64,000 bases of DNA from Paragonimus skrjabini miyazakii (GCA_014338405.1 JTDE01000278.1:2562-66561); one strand, 5' to 3'. Shown: positions 10,725 to 23,321, counted from the first letter of the stretch. Translations and numbers: made by a program. The notes: generated by a model not told the origin, from the sequence alone.

Positions 10725-13370
10725 CATGCCTGATGATTGCATTTAACTTTACCGTTATTCTGAATGGACGGTCGAAAATGCTTATTTTAACGGAGACGGC
10801 GTAGTTAATTAAATTCCACATCAATTCACTGAAGTGTACCTTGTTGAACAATTATAAGGGCAAAATTACAACGCATTCTGGATCATTTCAACGAATTGTA
10901 TCGGAGACACCCATGTGAAAGTCATAATGCGCACGTGAAACATTTGCTCTGCATTGAACAGCTGAAAGAATGAAACACCATTTGGCACAAACGTCAGTTT
11001 AGAACACCAAGGACAGCAACAAAGGAGGAGAACCACATCAAAATTGTTTCAAAAATTACTATATGGCCCCAAGATCAGTAAACCATCACGCTTGTTTCGG
11101 GGTTCCGTTTACACGACATTAGTATGTAACTTTCCTATTTTCACGATATCCAGAGCACATAACAAAATGAAAGCAAATGCCCAATAAAAATGAATATTTT
11201 TAGGCAGGTTTGTTGTCCTGTTGCTTACTTGAATGTCCAACGTTTATGTTCTTTTATTACATAAGAAGAAGAGGCAGTTTACTCAGTGAAACTTTCGAAC
11301 CCCCTAAAGTCTACGTCCTTCTCTGATTGTCCAACTGCAGCAATCACCCTTTCACGGTCTTACATAATCACATGTCTCAGGTTGCCCACATCACCCACCA
11401 TGTATCGGAATGATAACATATCACGAAGAGTAAGAGACCTGGTCTAGTGTTCGCTCCGGATGACTGACGTAAAATCTTCAGTATTGATTGGCATAGCTAG
11501 GTAGATAGTATTCTACCTGCTTATTCAATTATCCCGTGTCCTCTGAGGGGATGCTACATAGCAGCTACAGGTGAACAAATATATAGGATGTCTATTTAAT
11601 AAAACATAGTCCAGCCTGTTGATTGATGCAGACAGTATGCGAAATAAGATACAGATTGACAGTAGTACATATTAGGTTCAGGACCGTAACTTATTTTTAT
11701 TGCTAAATCTGAATGGACGGATTTAAGTTTATCACTTGAATGGTGTATTGTCAACGAATCCATTAGCATCGACAGATCGTTAGTCAAAAGAAGGTGTTGG
11801 AGGGTAGAGGTACGACAGTTGCCAAATGTTACCTGAAATGTGGAAGACCTAGGCCAAACGAATATGTGCATATTACGATTACGTGTAACATAACGACAAA
11901 GCAAATATACAAGCGATACAAGAATGTTAGGTACCACGAGAGACGACATAACTAACAAAAGAGTCACGTAGCTAATAGGTTGTTTGAATTAGACAACTAC
12001 GACGGTCACTCGTTGAAATACTTACGAAGTCAACGGAAAAGAACAGACATGTGGTGAGTGTAAAATCTGTGGTATTAGACAAAAACGATGCTGTGATTTG
12101 TTCACAGAACACATACCGAACAGCAACGTTAAAAGCAAAAAGATAAAATCATATTCACTGATAGGGTTTCACCTTTGTTTCACCATCTAACAATTAATTC
12201 GTCCACTGTAAACCAGGTTTATCTGCGAATGCACAAGTGATCCTAGTACTCAGTGCTTATTACAGGAATGCAGTTTCATTTATTCCACTATACTTATTAA
12301 ACAATCATTTTTCTAATCAAACCGTCCTTTAAGCTTAGTCAAATTGGTCGTCATCGTCCACTTATGCTTTCTCGCTTAAATGCTTTATTTGACAGTTGAT
12401 TGGGCTAAAGGTGCTAGCAAGTAAATTGGATAGATCGGAGCTGAATTATTTACGCATATTTACAGCACACTCTAGGAAAGGCCTTTCACATTCCTTAAGC
12501 AAAGCTTTGTCGAATTGATAGAGAACAACTGATGCCTTCTATAAAACATTCGTTGGTGGTTTTTTTTACATTTGAACCAAATTTTGTGATATATGAATTG
12601 TCTGAGATTTAAAATTGAGCTACTTTGGTTGTTACCCAGTTTGGCAAGTTTGAAAACCTTCTGATAAAGACAGCTGTTAACCAGTCGTCCATAACTATGT
12701 CGCAGAGATGGTGGTAAGCCGATTACGATAAATAACCTTAATAAAAACTACCTAATATAGACTTTGTGGGTGGAATTATTTAAGTTATATGGGGTAGCTG
12801 TCTCGTGTCAGTTTGCACTTAGATTTGTTGTCCGAAACTTGGGAATAATAGAAAACGCAAGTACACCCTGGGTGAGCAAGTTATGACACGATCTGAGGGC
12901 TTATGAATCTCCATTACATATATGTGCGTGCTGAACACGCTGACCCGTTCGTCCTGTCACTTAAAGAAGCTTATGAAGCTGTTCAACTGCCTAATTTCAC
13001 TGAACCCCTAATTGTTCAGATTATCGAAACTTTAAAAATGCAAGTGAAGTAATGCTCTCGTGTTCACGAACAACATAGGAATTCAAATATAATGAGTGAA
13101 ACTTATATAGGAATTCTTAACGGCAGTTATTATATCGCGTGGGTGATTACTATTAAAGTTATCTGGTTGACCGAAAAGTTTTTGCAACCAATCGAGCACA
13201 ATTATAAATCAAACAGCTTAATAAGTAACCCATGCGTCAACTTTGCTTGCCTGACAGTCGATACATAGTTTGGATACAGTTTAGTTAATTTGAGACTGTT
13301 GTTAATAAATCTGATTCACAGGTAGCAGCGTCAAGTTCTGGGCCTCCAAAGAGGCGTTCCATGTAGTTGT
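10725..13370. other. No recognisable gene
   Basis: AT-rich spacer. The 123-codon minus-strand frame at 11596-11967 has no known motif. A short cysteine-rich plus-strand stretch near 12050-12090 (CGECKICG) is unsupported by any longer frame. Confidence 0.45.
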
Positions 13371-13387
13371 AGTGGCAGCGTTGCATT

Positions 13388-14546
13388 GTGTTACACCAAG
13401 TCGAGTTGCACGAAGACCGGCGATTCATGTCCCTGCCCTGTCCAAGGCTGAAACCATATTATACCTTCAATGTCTTTGTCACATTAATCACTACATATCA
13501 GAGTTTAATGTCAATGTTCTCTGATGACGTAGCAATGGAATCCACGCTCGGACCTCTCATAACTGATATATTCATGGGAAAACTTGAACGCACTACGCTT
13601 CAACCCATCATCGGTCAGTTCGGTCAATTCCACCGATACGTAGACAATATACTTATCGTAGCCAGTTCGGATGCTAATGTGCACACGGTACTCGACATAA
13701 TCAACCGCGCCCACCAGTCAGATAAGTTTGCACTTGCGGAGGAGACTGGAAACGAGACATCCTTCCCAGATGTTCGTTTACACTGACGAATAGACGGAAC
13801 TGTTTAACGCAGAATACATCATAAGAATACGTGGACAGGTCAGTACAAAACTTTCACAGTTTTGTACCCCTAAAACAGAAGAGGAATCTAGTGCGCCGCC
13901 TGACCGATAGAGCATACAAAATTTGTTCACCGGATACGTTAGAAAGTGAACTCGAATTCATAAGGAATGTGCTACATGATAACGACTACCCGGAACGACT
14001 TATCACCAGAAACCTGAAGTGTATGACTTGATAAAGAAGCCTGTGACTATTCGAATGGCGTTCAAAGGTGACAGTGCCGCAGAACGGTTGACAGCTAGGC
14101 TCAACCAGACGATCAGCTGGAACTATGCTATAGCTAAACTCCGTATTCACTTCACCACATCATCATCTATGTGTATGTACGCATTAACTTGTTCCTGTGG
14201 AGCAGGTTATATTGGTCGAACGTCAAGACAACTTTCGAAACGAATCCGAGAACACCATCCACGGTGGCTGGGGCACGGGGAATCACGATCGGTCAACAGT
14301 GCTAATCTCGCTCATCTGGTTGAAAGCGGACACCAGGTGAACACTGATCAAGCCTTCAAAGTGATATATCGCGCGCCAGGCAACTCATCAGAAGCCGTCC
14401 GAATTATAACAATTTGTACTGCCGAGGCTATTGGAAGCAGGCTGGTTGAGCCGGCATTATGTCACCAAAGACGGTTCATTCAAGCGCTGCACCTACCATG
14501 GCCACAAATCCATCGGAACGATGGTCAACCTGTGCGGTCAAACTAA
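13388..14546 (+). pseudogene. PLE RT-GIY-YIG polyprotein, 3' part (copy B)
   Basis: Three overlapping frames give a colinear C-terminal half of a Penelope-like ORF. 13388-13786 carries DVAMESTLGPLITDIFMGKLE and then FHRYVDNILIV; the catalytic YVDD reads YVDN at residues 84-87 (codons from 13637). 13831-14031 carries the connecting region (KQKRNLVRRLTDRA). 14019-14546 carries the GIY-YIG nuclease, CSCGAGYIGRTSRQLSKRI then REHHPRWL, residues 58-84. Frame changes near 13790 and 14020 and the loss of the second catalytic aspartate mark it as dead. The hammerhead-like motif 127 bases downstream fits a PLE terminal region. Confidence 0.9.
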
Positions 14547-14672
14547 TGGACAAGTGTGACGTAACCGACCAATCAAGCCATCGCCAATTGACTGACCAAT
14601 GACCTAGCTTCTCTGTAATAAGTCTGATCGATATCTCTATCTAACTCTAATAACTCCCTATATAATTGTACC

Positions 14673-14708
14673 GGCCTGAAGATGAATGATTGAAAACACG
14701 TGTTCGCC
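14673..14708 (+). ncRNA. PLE hammerhead-like motif P2
   Basis: GGC (helix I), CTGAAGA core, nine bases TGAATGATT, GAAA, palindrome ACACGTGT, TC, then GCC (helix I partner, three G-C pairs). Core positions and cleavage triplet (GUUC context) are intact. Helix II is too short to see. The upstream flank TATAATTGTACC is shared with 36511-36522, downstream of another PLE. The position just 3' of a GIY-YIG domain matches the known placement of hammerheads in PLE terminal repeats. Confidence 0.7.
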
Positions 14709-14859
14709 CATATGTCTTTATTCTCATTATCGCAATGAGTATATGTGAAACGATAAGAGGAAACCAACAGCACACGTAATAAGGTCAACCACATCAAAGA
14801 TGTAAGTGAAGTCAACGCTTTTATACAAATACGTTACAAAAACCTAGGTGTCACTATAC

Positions 14860-15262
14860 TGTCGAAGAAAATGTATCAGAGATTAAAATTTCGTTGTCAA
14901 AACTTGCAGTCTAGAGAAAATGAGAAAATATGCCCGTACATGGATGGCGTAATGATGAAATCTCCAATGAGACTGTTGCCAGCAGATCTTCTTAACGAAA
15001 CTAAAAGTTGACTGAATAAAAACAGTTTTTCAGGGCTGTAGCGTTCGTAGTCCACCCTATTCAAAGTATCTGAAACATTTTAGACTCATGACAACCTAAC
15101 ATTTGTACACGAATCTGAGCTCAACAGTCAATTGGCCTTCGTAGACGCACTCGTTCGACACCTCGTTGATGCGTCTGATCAAAATAAAATAAATATGAAA
15201 GTAACCTGGAATGATCGGTGTATCGACTTCAGCAGTCTTGTCTAGCTGACAAAAAGTGTAAT
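14860..15262 (+). pseudogene. PLE RT fragment (copy G), head-to-tail after copy B
   Basis: CPYMDGVMMKSPMRLLPADL fits the PLE RT block YRQIDGVAMGSPLGPLLADI. About 150 bases on, TFVHESELNSQLAFVDALVR and later KVTWNDRCIDFSSLV fit the post-YVDD region (FTxExEExxxLPFLDVLV and KPTWTGQYIHFxSFVP). Stops interrupt both parts and the YVDD segment is unreadable. It lies in the same orientation about 150 bases after the ribozyme of copy B, which resembles the partial tandem arrangement common for PLEs, though the two copies are diverged. Confidence 0.65.
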
Positions 15263-15264
15263 CT

Positions 15265-17300
15265 GATAAACTGTATAACTGAGTGAGCTGCAGGATTTGT
15301 GATTCTATTGGTCGTAGCATTCACGGAATCGTGGTGTAATCTATAAGGTGCAGATATCCTCTATCAGTTTGTAAAGACCTTTTGCACAGTGGAAGGACTA
15401 TTCTTGTCCGGCTTAACAGCTCGGTGAGGCATGCTAGTCCGAAGCTCCAGAGTGCTTATCACTCGATGACCACCGGCAAGTCATCGTGAACATGATTACT
15501 AATGTTATCTTTAGGTATTTTCTGATTACGCAACCGAGGTGATTTGGGATCGAATACCCACTGAAACGCTGCACAAGATAACTCTTGACATTGAGGTAAT
15601 TGTGGGGACCAAGTGCCAGCAGTAAAGAACTAACGGAACGTGCAATGCGTACTGATTAGCTCGATTGTCTTCCCAATGTCGGTTGCTGGGAAGTTCAGGA
15701 AATTTTAACTGACGGATCTTTTCCTTGTGTTGGATTTACGCTGATAATTCTCGCACGTTGCAAGCTAACCCGCGGATGATATGAAGACCACATTCCCATT
15801 GAATAATGAGCTGTGCTCACTCATATGCACGTCTTTCAGCTTATCGGCAGCAATATGCCAAATTCTGCACTTAATGGTTCATTTAGTGAAACGTCCCAAC
15901 GACTTGGCACTAAATATAGATGGTTTATCCCCAAACCCTTTGACGGTTACTAATGAAGCTCGTTTATCGTAACAAACAGACTATGGAATTGTCGTATCGT
16001 GAATGTAGAAGACATGCTTAAGCACCAGTATTTTATTGTAGCATGGAGGACAAATGTACGGTAGAAACTGTAAGCAACAACAAGTGGAAACGAGACGGTG
16101 GATTGCACAATGTCAGCACACAGGTGTAAGCTAAAGACCATGTTCGATCAGGAAGATCACATGACAAATCCAGTCAGACAAGTGCAAGTTTGCGTGCACA
16201 CTGGCGTGTCATGAACGGTGAATCGTATAAACGGGTATACCGTACAGACATGCAAACGTTAGGTGCATGCACATACTAAACTGGACACATGAGTAAGAAA
16301 CAGAATCGGGGCATTCTTCACACCTGAACGCGTCCATGAATGTCGAACGTTCAGCCTTCCGTACTTACTGAGAAGTCACGTCTTAGACTGCCGTCGGTGG
16401 TACTACTGGAATGCAAGTTAGCCTAAGCCGGAATGAAACAATTGTCAGAAAAGATAACGACATGGTGAAGGCTGGGCACTGAATCCCAAACGGACTTTGA
16501 TAAATCGACGGACTTAAACAACGGGCACGTCTCCAGACTGAGTCAGGACACAACACACCGCTGAACCACATCAAGATTACTTGTCCGTGAGTAGGGTTGG
16601 GGTAGAGTAGAGTTGCTCGACCCTATAGACCCAGTGTTTTGAACACCACGATCCACGATCGATAACACCCGGTTGTTCACACACATCTCCTTAACTGTTT
16701 CAACCCTTGAAAGGCAATGCTGTACTGGGAACCAGCATGCGCCAATGAGTACAAATGGACAAAATGAAAATAAAATATTTTCTTAATGGAGTGTCATCAG
16801 GACAGTTTTTTCAGCAAACGATAGATGGTAAGCAGCTGCACTGAAGAAAAAACAGATTTACATAGAATGTGAGACACTTTGTACTCTTTTTAGGTTTACC
16901 ACGTCATTTATTAAGTCTGACATGACGTTTTAGAGCCGTGCTGTGAAAACAATAAGCGCCGCTTGGCACCTCTCAGTTTTGTGGCCTCGTTACTGAACCG
17001 TGTCGTTCCACATCATGTCAACGTTTTAGTTGAACATTTTATCCGTGGTGAAAGCAACTTGTCGCTCCATCGAGATCGCGTGGATAGTTGGCTCAAAAAT
17101 GTTGTCCAGCTTGAGTTGCTTTGTTCTCTGGAAATCTGCATCGTTCTGAAAAACGATATTTCCAGAATGGGGAGTTCGTTCAATTTGGGTTGACACAAAT
17201 ATTTGAATCATATGTGTTTTGGTTAGGTGATTACGAACTGGTGCAGTAAAGACGAACGATTGCACTATACTACTCAGTAGTGAGACATGAGTATGTATTT
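15265..17300. other. No recognisable gene
   Basis: Only short frames without motifs. The stretch 16963-17265 is open on both strands for about 75 codons but matches nothing I know. It lies just upstream of the LINE remnant and may be part of it. Confidence 0.4.
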
Positions 17301-17305
17301 GGATA

Positions 17306-18013
17306 TTGAAGCACCACCCGATGGTGCTGTCTATACTGCGATACGGCGGTGAAACGTGGACATTGTATCAGTGGGACGTGTGCTATCGGAACCGTTTCCA
17401 TGTGCAATATCTGAGGCGCATCTTGGGTATTCAGTTGTCGGATATAGTTCCGAACNNNNNNNNNNNNNNNNNNNNNNNNNNNNNNNNNNNNNNNNNNNNN
17501 NNNNNNNNNNNNNNNNNNNNNNNNNNNNNNNNNNNNNNNNNNNNNNNNNNNNNNNGAGGTACTGCGGCGAGCGGATATGAACGGGATGGAAGCCCTACTG
17601 ACGTTAAATCAGTTTCGTTGGTTGGATCACGTCCGTCGGATGAGCGACGATCGTATTCCGAATCAGGTGCTGTATAAACAACTAAAATCAGGTAAGCGAA
17701 CTCGTGGTGGTCAAAAGCTGATATAACAGGATGTTAACCAGGTAAGTCTTTCACGTTGTAACATTGATTTTGGATGTTGGGAAGACTTAGCCTTGAACCT
17801 GACAGCCTAGACAAATGCGATTTGGGTGGGCGTGCGCGAGTTCAGCGAGCAATTATTGCGCGGCCGAAAACGGAGGCGCGCGGTACACAGGGTGCCATAG
17901 GTCGTGGTGAAATTACTGTATGGCTTTGCGATGTGCGCGGCCGCGAATACGCTGGCCGCTTTGGATTAGTAGGCCATCAGCGTATTCATAATGCACAGTC
18001 GGCGAAGAGATGA
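17306..18013 (+). pseudogene. LINE C-terminal region with C2H2 finger (interrupted by gap)
   Basis: Before the gap, LRYGGETWTLY and FHVQYLRRILGIQLSDIVPN match the conserved region after the RT domain of endonuclease-type non-LTR retrotransposons (LLYGxETWTL, CLRRILGIxWxDxxPN). After the gap, EVLRRADMNGMEALL, QFRWLDHVRRMSDDRIPNQ, SGKRTRGGQKL and CWEDLA continue the same region (LRWxGHVxRMxDxRLPxQ, GKRxxGGQxxR, WExLA). Then, in another frame, CDVRGREYAGRFGLVGHQRIH corresponds to the C-terminal CxxCGRxFxxRIGLxGHxRTH finger, with the second cysteine lost. Two in-frame stops (near 17725 and 17812) and a frameshift show it is dead. Confidence 0.85.
17456..17555. other. Assembly gap, 100 N
   Basis: Exactly 100 N, the usual placeholder for a gap of unknown length. 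It interrupts the LINE remnant, so the true size of the missing piece cannot be judged. Confidence 0.99.
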
Positions 18014-18427
18014 CGAGTACGTTTGCCCATTCTATTTTTGTTATTGACTGCATCGACCGAGATCATAGTCGCTTGGCAACTAATCCGTTCAACTGTTCAG
18101 AATCTTTGATGTCTGTGGCCTACTAACCATTCTTTTCTTCAGCTTTGTTTGTATAGTGTATGATGAATGGTTTGCCTGTTCTTTTCGTGGTCCACACTGA
18201 ATTGTGCTTTCCATCCTTATCCTCTCTGGAATGCATTAACATGCAATCGCATACTGAAGTGCTTATTGTTTTACATTTTACATATCTTTCTTCACAGATT
18301 GAATCATATCATTGAAGTCTCTGTTTGCTTTCTGAGAGTTAAGGGTTTCCTTTTCCTGCTAGCCAATTAATTTGTTAGCCACCATTGGCCAGCTGGACGT
18401 GAAGGCCTCTCTCAAACATTTAATGGT

Positions 18428-18556
18428 CTTATTCCTATAGGTTTACAACGGAACAACGTGTGGTGCAGCGCAAGCCACTTGCGGTGATGGTTAAGCGCAG
18501 GCGTCCTTTGGCTTTGGTCATTGTGACAAGCTAATCCATTTTGGATGCCGCCAACC
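18428..18556 (+). repeat. Dispersed repeat family X, copy 2
   Basis: Matches 1-149 almost throughout (CTTATTCCT, GGTTTACAACGG, GCAAGCCACTTGCGGTGATG, GGATGCCGCCAACC). Diverges abruptly after GCCGCCAACC, so either this copy is truncated there or the core ends there. Confidence 0.75.
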
Positions 18557-18879
18557 GAACGTGGGAACAATACAAGAAGCACATTGGAGTGCAGTTCGGC
18601 ATGAAGTGGTTCTCTGTGCATACAGGAATAAGGCGCTGGAAACTGTGACTTCTTAAGATCAGTGCTGTATACAAGTGAGTGTGTTTATTTTTGTTTTATT
18701 AAAGCCCAAACCGCACGTGTTGGTTTTCCGAATGAATAGTCCTTACGCCATCCGTGTTCTGTGCACACAATACTAGGACAACATTTTCATACATATGAAT
18801 GCTGATCGAACTGGGGGAAGGTTAAGGGGCCTAACGTACTCCTTACAAGTATCTTGTGTTTGTCCACAAACTGACTTCT

Positions 18880-19640
18880 CCAGCACTGTACAGACTGTAA
18901 GTGTAGATGCTTCTGATGGCGGTTCAGAATTAATACTTTCATTTTACCAAAGGCAAGTCAGATTTGTGGGCTCTGGGGTGACTAACCCGATCTGTGTTTA
19001 TCTGTCTGCTTGACCCTGGCCATGATGAGTTATGCTTAATCACATGTATCTCAGCTCAGTTTGTGGGACAACAGCCACATACAATTTGGTTTGGACGAAT
19101 GTATCATGCTGTCTCAACGGTTCTTGTGTGTTAACACGAAGGCTTGATCACGAAAGCTGTCATGTGCTGATAATTTTGAGACAAGTGAGTCAGAAACTGT
19201 TAGCAAACAATCAATAAAAAGGCATATACTAGATACACCGACACGTATCATTTACTAAACAAAGGTCATGTTGGCTGAAAAGGAAAGATGATGTGATAGT
19301 TCACGTAAAAGCCTGCCAGTACTACCAGGTAGTGAAAGGTGATAGTGTGATAACTCGGCGGCGAGTATGTACAGTCTATGTACCGATGTTACCGATGTCG
19401 TTGGATACTATGGTCGATTCCCATCGAATACTGACGGTAACCGAACGTTCTGTGTCTACCAGATACTTTTATCTTAGGGATTGAAACAATGGGTTTTCCA
19501 GAATAGAAGTAACATACATTGGTAGATATGCTGATGAGGTATGTCATGGAGACCCACAGGGTACCGAAGGCCATAATGACGATTCGGGTCATCCGCTGAA
19601 AGCGAAGAACTTTCAAGGTACATTTAGGAATTTAGAATCT
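18880..19640 (+). pseudogene. LTR retrotransposon pol remnant: RNase H and integrase
   Basis: VQTVSVDASDGGSELILSF (aspartate codon at 18906) fits the start of the Ty3/gypsy-type RNase H (xxTDASxxGxGAVLSQ). About 330 bases on, the expected spacing, VKACQYYQVVKGDS (from about 19305) fits the integrase zinc-binding HHCC end (CxxCQxxK) with the second cysteine changed to tyrosine. LDTMVDSHRILTVTERS follows and fits the catalytic core around the first aspartate. At about 19545-19580 VPKAIMTIRV fits GIPKxIxTDRG with the catalytic aspartate lost. Several stops occur. No LTR was found. Confidence 0.72.
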
Positions 19641-19789
19641 GGCGCATTGGTACTACACTGTGCCCTTCGCAAAGGAGTGGTCTGATTGAGTTCAACAATT
19701 GAAAAGCACAGGGATGTTTGAAGTAAGAAAACAGCCGACTGCTTGGCGAATATTTTATGTCAGTTACATACTGCAATTCTGCTGGTTAT

Positions 19790-19978
19790 ACGACGGAGTC
19801 AAGCAAGGTTAGTGCATAGAAATGCAAGACCATAGGCACACAAAAAGTGGTTGGCGGCATCCGTTACGGATTAGTCTGGCACAGTGACCGAAGTCATCGG
19901 ATGACTGCTTATAACGTTCATCATAAGTGGTTTGCGTTGCACCACCACATATTTAGTGTAAGCCCCAAGGAATAAGAC
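19790..19978 (-). repeat. Dispersed repeat family X, copy 3
   Basis: The reverse complement begins CTTATTCCTTGGGGCTTACAC, like copies 1 and 2, passes through AACGCAAACCACTTATGATGA and CTTCGGTCACTGTG, then GGATGCCGCCAACC, and goes on with the extra 3' part seen only in copy 1. With copy 2 it brackets the LTR-retrotransposon remnant, but in inverted orientation, so it is not an LTR pair. Confidence 0.72.
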
Positions 19979-20329
19979 TAGAAGGCATGTGAGTAGAAGT
20001 CAGTGTGGTCTAGCCGGTAAATGCTGGTCAGCCAGACAGCAGACCAGTAGGAGAGTGAGGCCAATATTTCCTGAAGACAAAGAAGTCAAACTCCAATGTT
20101 AAGATCTAAGCTGGGGAAAAACATGTAAAATAAATACTGCAGGAAGCAGTTTAATGTAGGAGTATATATAGTTGTATTTCAGATGGAATGGGCAGAGTGA
20201 ACAAAAATTTAACGTCGAAATGAAAAACAAACAAAGCACTCATCGTGCAATACAACAAAAAAGCTGAAGAAGGGAAGAATCAAAAAGCCAACATGGTCTT
20301 GCTTCTGGAAGGACAGAACAGATTATTTA

Positions 20330-20800
20330 TCAAACGAGGGCAATCGTTGGGTGATATGAAACAAAAAGTGAATATAACGGACATAAATTATTCGTATCCA
20401 ACGTACTGGACGACGAAGTAGTATTTATGAACATATCGCCCGTGCATTGGTGAAAGTAAGACATATACTTTGTGGTAGTTCGTAACTTTATCTCAGGATG
20501 ATCCACTAAGATCTCTGCCAAAACTGAACCCAGTAGCCTCCTCACTAGTTCACCCTCCTTGGGATAGAAAGTTTATGTTTAAATTACACCGAAGAAGCAG
20601 TTGTTCTGGTGCCGTAGAATGTAAGCCGATTCGTAACTGGTTCAACTGTTATTTTCACTATGTTGTTCTGGGGCGCGTTTCTGTGAAGAAAAGTGATATC
20701 CAAAAGCGTTCCGGCGAGTTTACCATCCCTGACGTATCTTTCAGATCGCACCGATTGAATGATTATCGCACAGGTTGCACCAACTATGCAGGCCACTTTG
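20330..20800 (-). pseudogene. PLE reverse transcriptase fragment (copy H)
   Basis: Minus-strand frame from 20545: LLGSVLAEILVDHPEIKLR then KYMSYFHQCTGDMF. This fits PLE RT SPLGPVLAEIFMxxLE followed by FxRYVDDxF, with the catalytic tetrad destroyed (CTGD). The open frame upstream (20796-20584) is in the right place for the preceding RT segment but I cannot align it securely. No connection or GIY-YIG part follows. Confidence 0.6.
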
Positions 20801-20869
20801 TAAATCGATGTCAGGTCAAATTAACCATAAACAATATCAACATTAGAAGTATTTCAACCATGTAAAATT

Positions 20870-23315
20870 TCGGTAGACCCTATATTTCATGTCTGATGTC
20901 TGCGTATCGCTAGTTTTCATGCAGTTGCTTCTCCAATAAGGTGTTCCTTCGAGAAGTGTCTGAATTTCTCCTGGAACTCAGAAGTGATTAGTAATCAAAT
21001 GGGAAGCCGAAGAACCCTGTCGATTTCTAGTGTTATTACACCACAAAACATCGGATCATTTGAGTGCCATGAAACCCTCAATTACATTAGACTCTGTCGA
21101 CTCTCAAGTAATCAAACACTGGACTATGATCCCAGCTTGGTAATACGAGTAACTGATTGGTTGCTAGCTGAAGACTGAAAACTTTGCTGATTTATGCAAG
21201 TGAGTATCCAGCAACGCAAGGACATGGTGGGGGTAAATGTGTTCAATCAAGAGGAAGGTGAAATATCGAATGTGTCTGCACATATGTGTCAGCGGTCCGG
21301 GCCTAATGAAAATCTGACCTAGCGGATAGGTGCTTATGTGATCCAGTCCACACTGTTAACAGTTTGGTGTAACAAAATATGTGCACAGCAGGAAAAGAAC
21401 AAAGTGCCATAGCATGTTTGATGAGCAAGCTGGGGGGGGGAATCACGACAAATTGCGTCGGTTGGAGACGAGTCTTTAGCTAGTAATAAGAAATTGAACA
21501 AATCCAAAAAGAAAGAGGAATATTGAACATAGCTCAGTGACGCTATTAGGTAGTATAGCACGAAAGAGAAAGACCGACGCACGAGCTTAAGTTGATGGCG
21601 ATTCTCAGTGTCCAGAAAACCAAAACCTTGATAAGACATTTGGAAGCATGTATACACTTCATGTAGAACAATTTAAAATGTAGGTTAGCCAGGTTCAATT
21701 GATAGCAGATGAGGAGGAATGCCTTGCGTTCAGACTGATGTATGTGAATGTCGTGGCGTTTATTCTCTTACTATGTCATTGACATCCGAAAATGAACAAC
21801 AGCTCAGGCAGGCGTCTTCTGCCGACACGATGACATATCATCCGCAAAAGACGGTGACTTTTTGCTGTCTGCCTAACAACAGTAGGCAGCTGGGCGTTTT
21901 CCAAGGGAAGGTTGAGCAGACACAAGTGCTGTTTGATCAATGTGTAGTGAGTTAAACTGGCTGTCTTGGTTAGGTGATGAACTTGACTTCTCAATGAACC
22001 CTGCTAATATAGACTTTCGAGGTGTTAATTTCAATTCTTGGCTCTCGAGAATTACTCAAGCTGCCATTTTTGCGCTGTTTTGGCATTTATCGAAAGTTCC
22101 ACTATTCAGCGTCTTACAGATGGGCAGGCAGTATAAACCTAAGGAATACAATGCACCTGCAGGATTATCTTTTATGATTTTAAAAGGGATTATATGTATT
22201 CCATTGTAGGTTTATTGACAACTAAGATTCTATAATTTTGCTATTACCTCTGAATTGTTTGAGGCATATAGGAAAACCCATTTTATGTTTTCATTTGATG
22301 GAGTGAGGCGGTCTGATAAGTACCCTATCAGGTGCTCGCCTAGTTGACAAAACTCAGGCAAGCATTGTACAAAAATACTAATTAGGGCTTGGACAACCAG
22401 TGGCACAGCCAAAAACCTCAGACGTAACCAATCAAGCAACAATCGTTCTCACATTAATCGACTGGCTAACGACATGAGAGGAAAAGGAGGACCGATTGGT
22501 CATTAACTGTAGTTCACTAAATGAGATTATTTATCCTTTATGTTTACGCTTGGAATTCGACTGACGGTACGTGCTGCAACAATTCTGTTTGTTGGGGGAA
22601 GTAACATTTCTGAACCGTGTTCGGCAGTTCTGTGATAGAAATAATGCTCCTGACGACAAAGTTGAAGTCCTACGACTGTTGGGAACTTTTGGGAAATTGC
22701 TTAGATCAGCAAAACAGTTCTGCACTAGTCAAATAACAAGTGTCTACATATAGTCTACATCTTAACAGTGATACCAAAACCAGTACCTTGATCATGGATG
22801 ACAGAGTTTTTACACTACCCCGTAAATCCGTAAGGCGGTGTCCATTAATCTTCAGTGATGCACGTTACTTGTCAATATGATCCGCATGCGCAGTTTGTTA
22901 ATACACCTCACCTGGCATAACAAAGTTCGAGAGGAAAATCAAGGCAAATTAGGGAAACAATAAACGCTAGTACTCCCGGTTACAAGTAGAAATAGGCTAA
23001 GATGAATAGACTCACTAGAGAAACGTTATGCATTTTTGAATGGAATTCTTAGTGAGGTAGTCAGACGTACGATTAGCCAGAAAGTAATGGCAAAATTTGG
23101 AGCCAGTTCCGTGAAGTGTCCAGTACGGTTTGTTTGGTTATGATAATCACCTTGGTGTTACCATACTAATCAAAATCCCTAGAACTTCTCACCGGAGTAA
23201 ACAATACATGGCGACATAATTATCTCAAAAGTATTTGATAGTCTTGCATTTTTCCGTCTGCTTGTAGCATTTCCCTTTCAAACTGCTTACTAAAAACACC
23301 GCCCGTGGGATGATG
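20870..23315. other. No recognisable gene; G9 tract
   Basis: Short frames only. A run of nine G lies at 21432-21440. No repeat match seen. Confidence 0.45.
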
Positions 23316-23321
23316 GAGGTG

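Noticed and set aside
10708..10760. CCTGATGATTGC as a hammerhead core
   Set aside because: No GAAA at a usable distance; it lies at the edge of a PLE coding remnant.
12038..12180. Cysteine-rich plus-strand stretch reading CGECKICG, possible CXXC-type finger
   Set aside because: Starts after a stop, is under 60 codons, and the cysteine spacing fits no family well.
18428..19978. Repeat X copies 2 and 3 as the LTRs of the retrotransposon between them
   Set aside because: They are in opposite orientation; LTRs are direct repeats.
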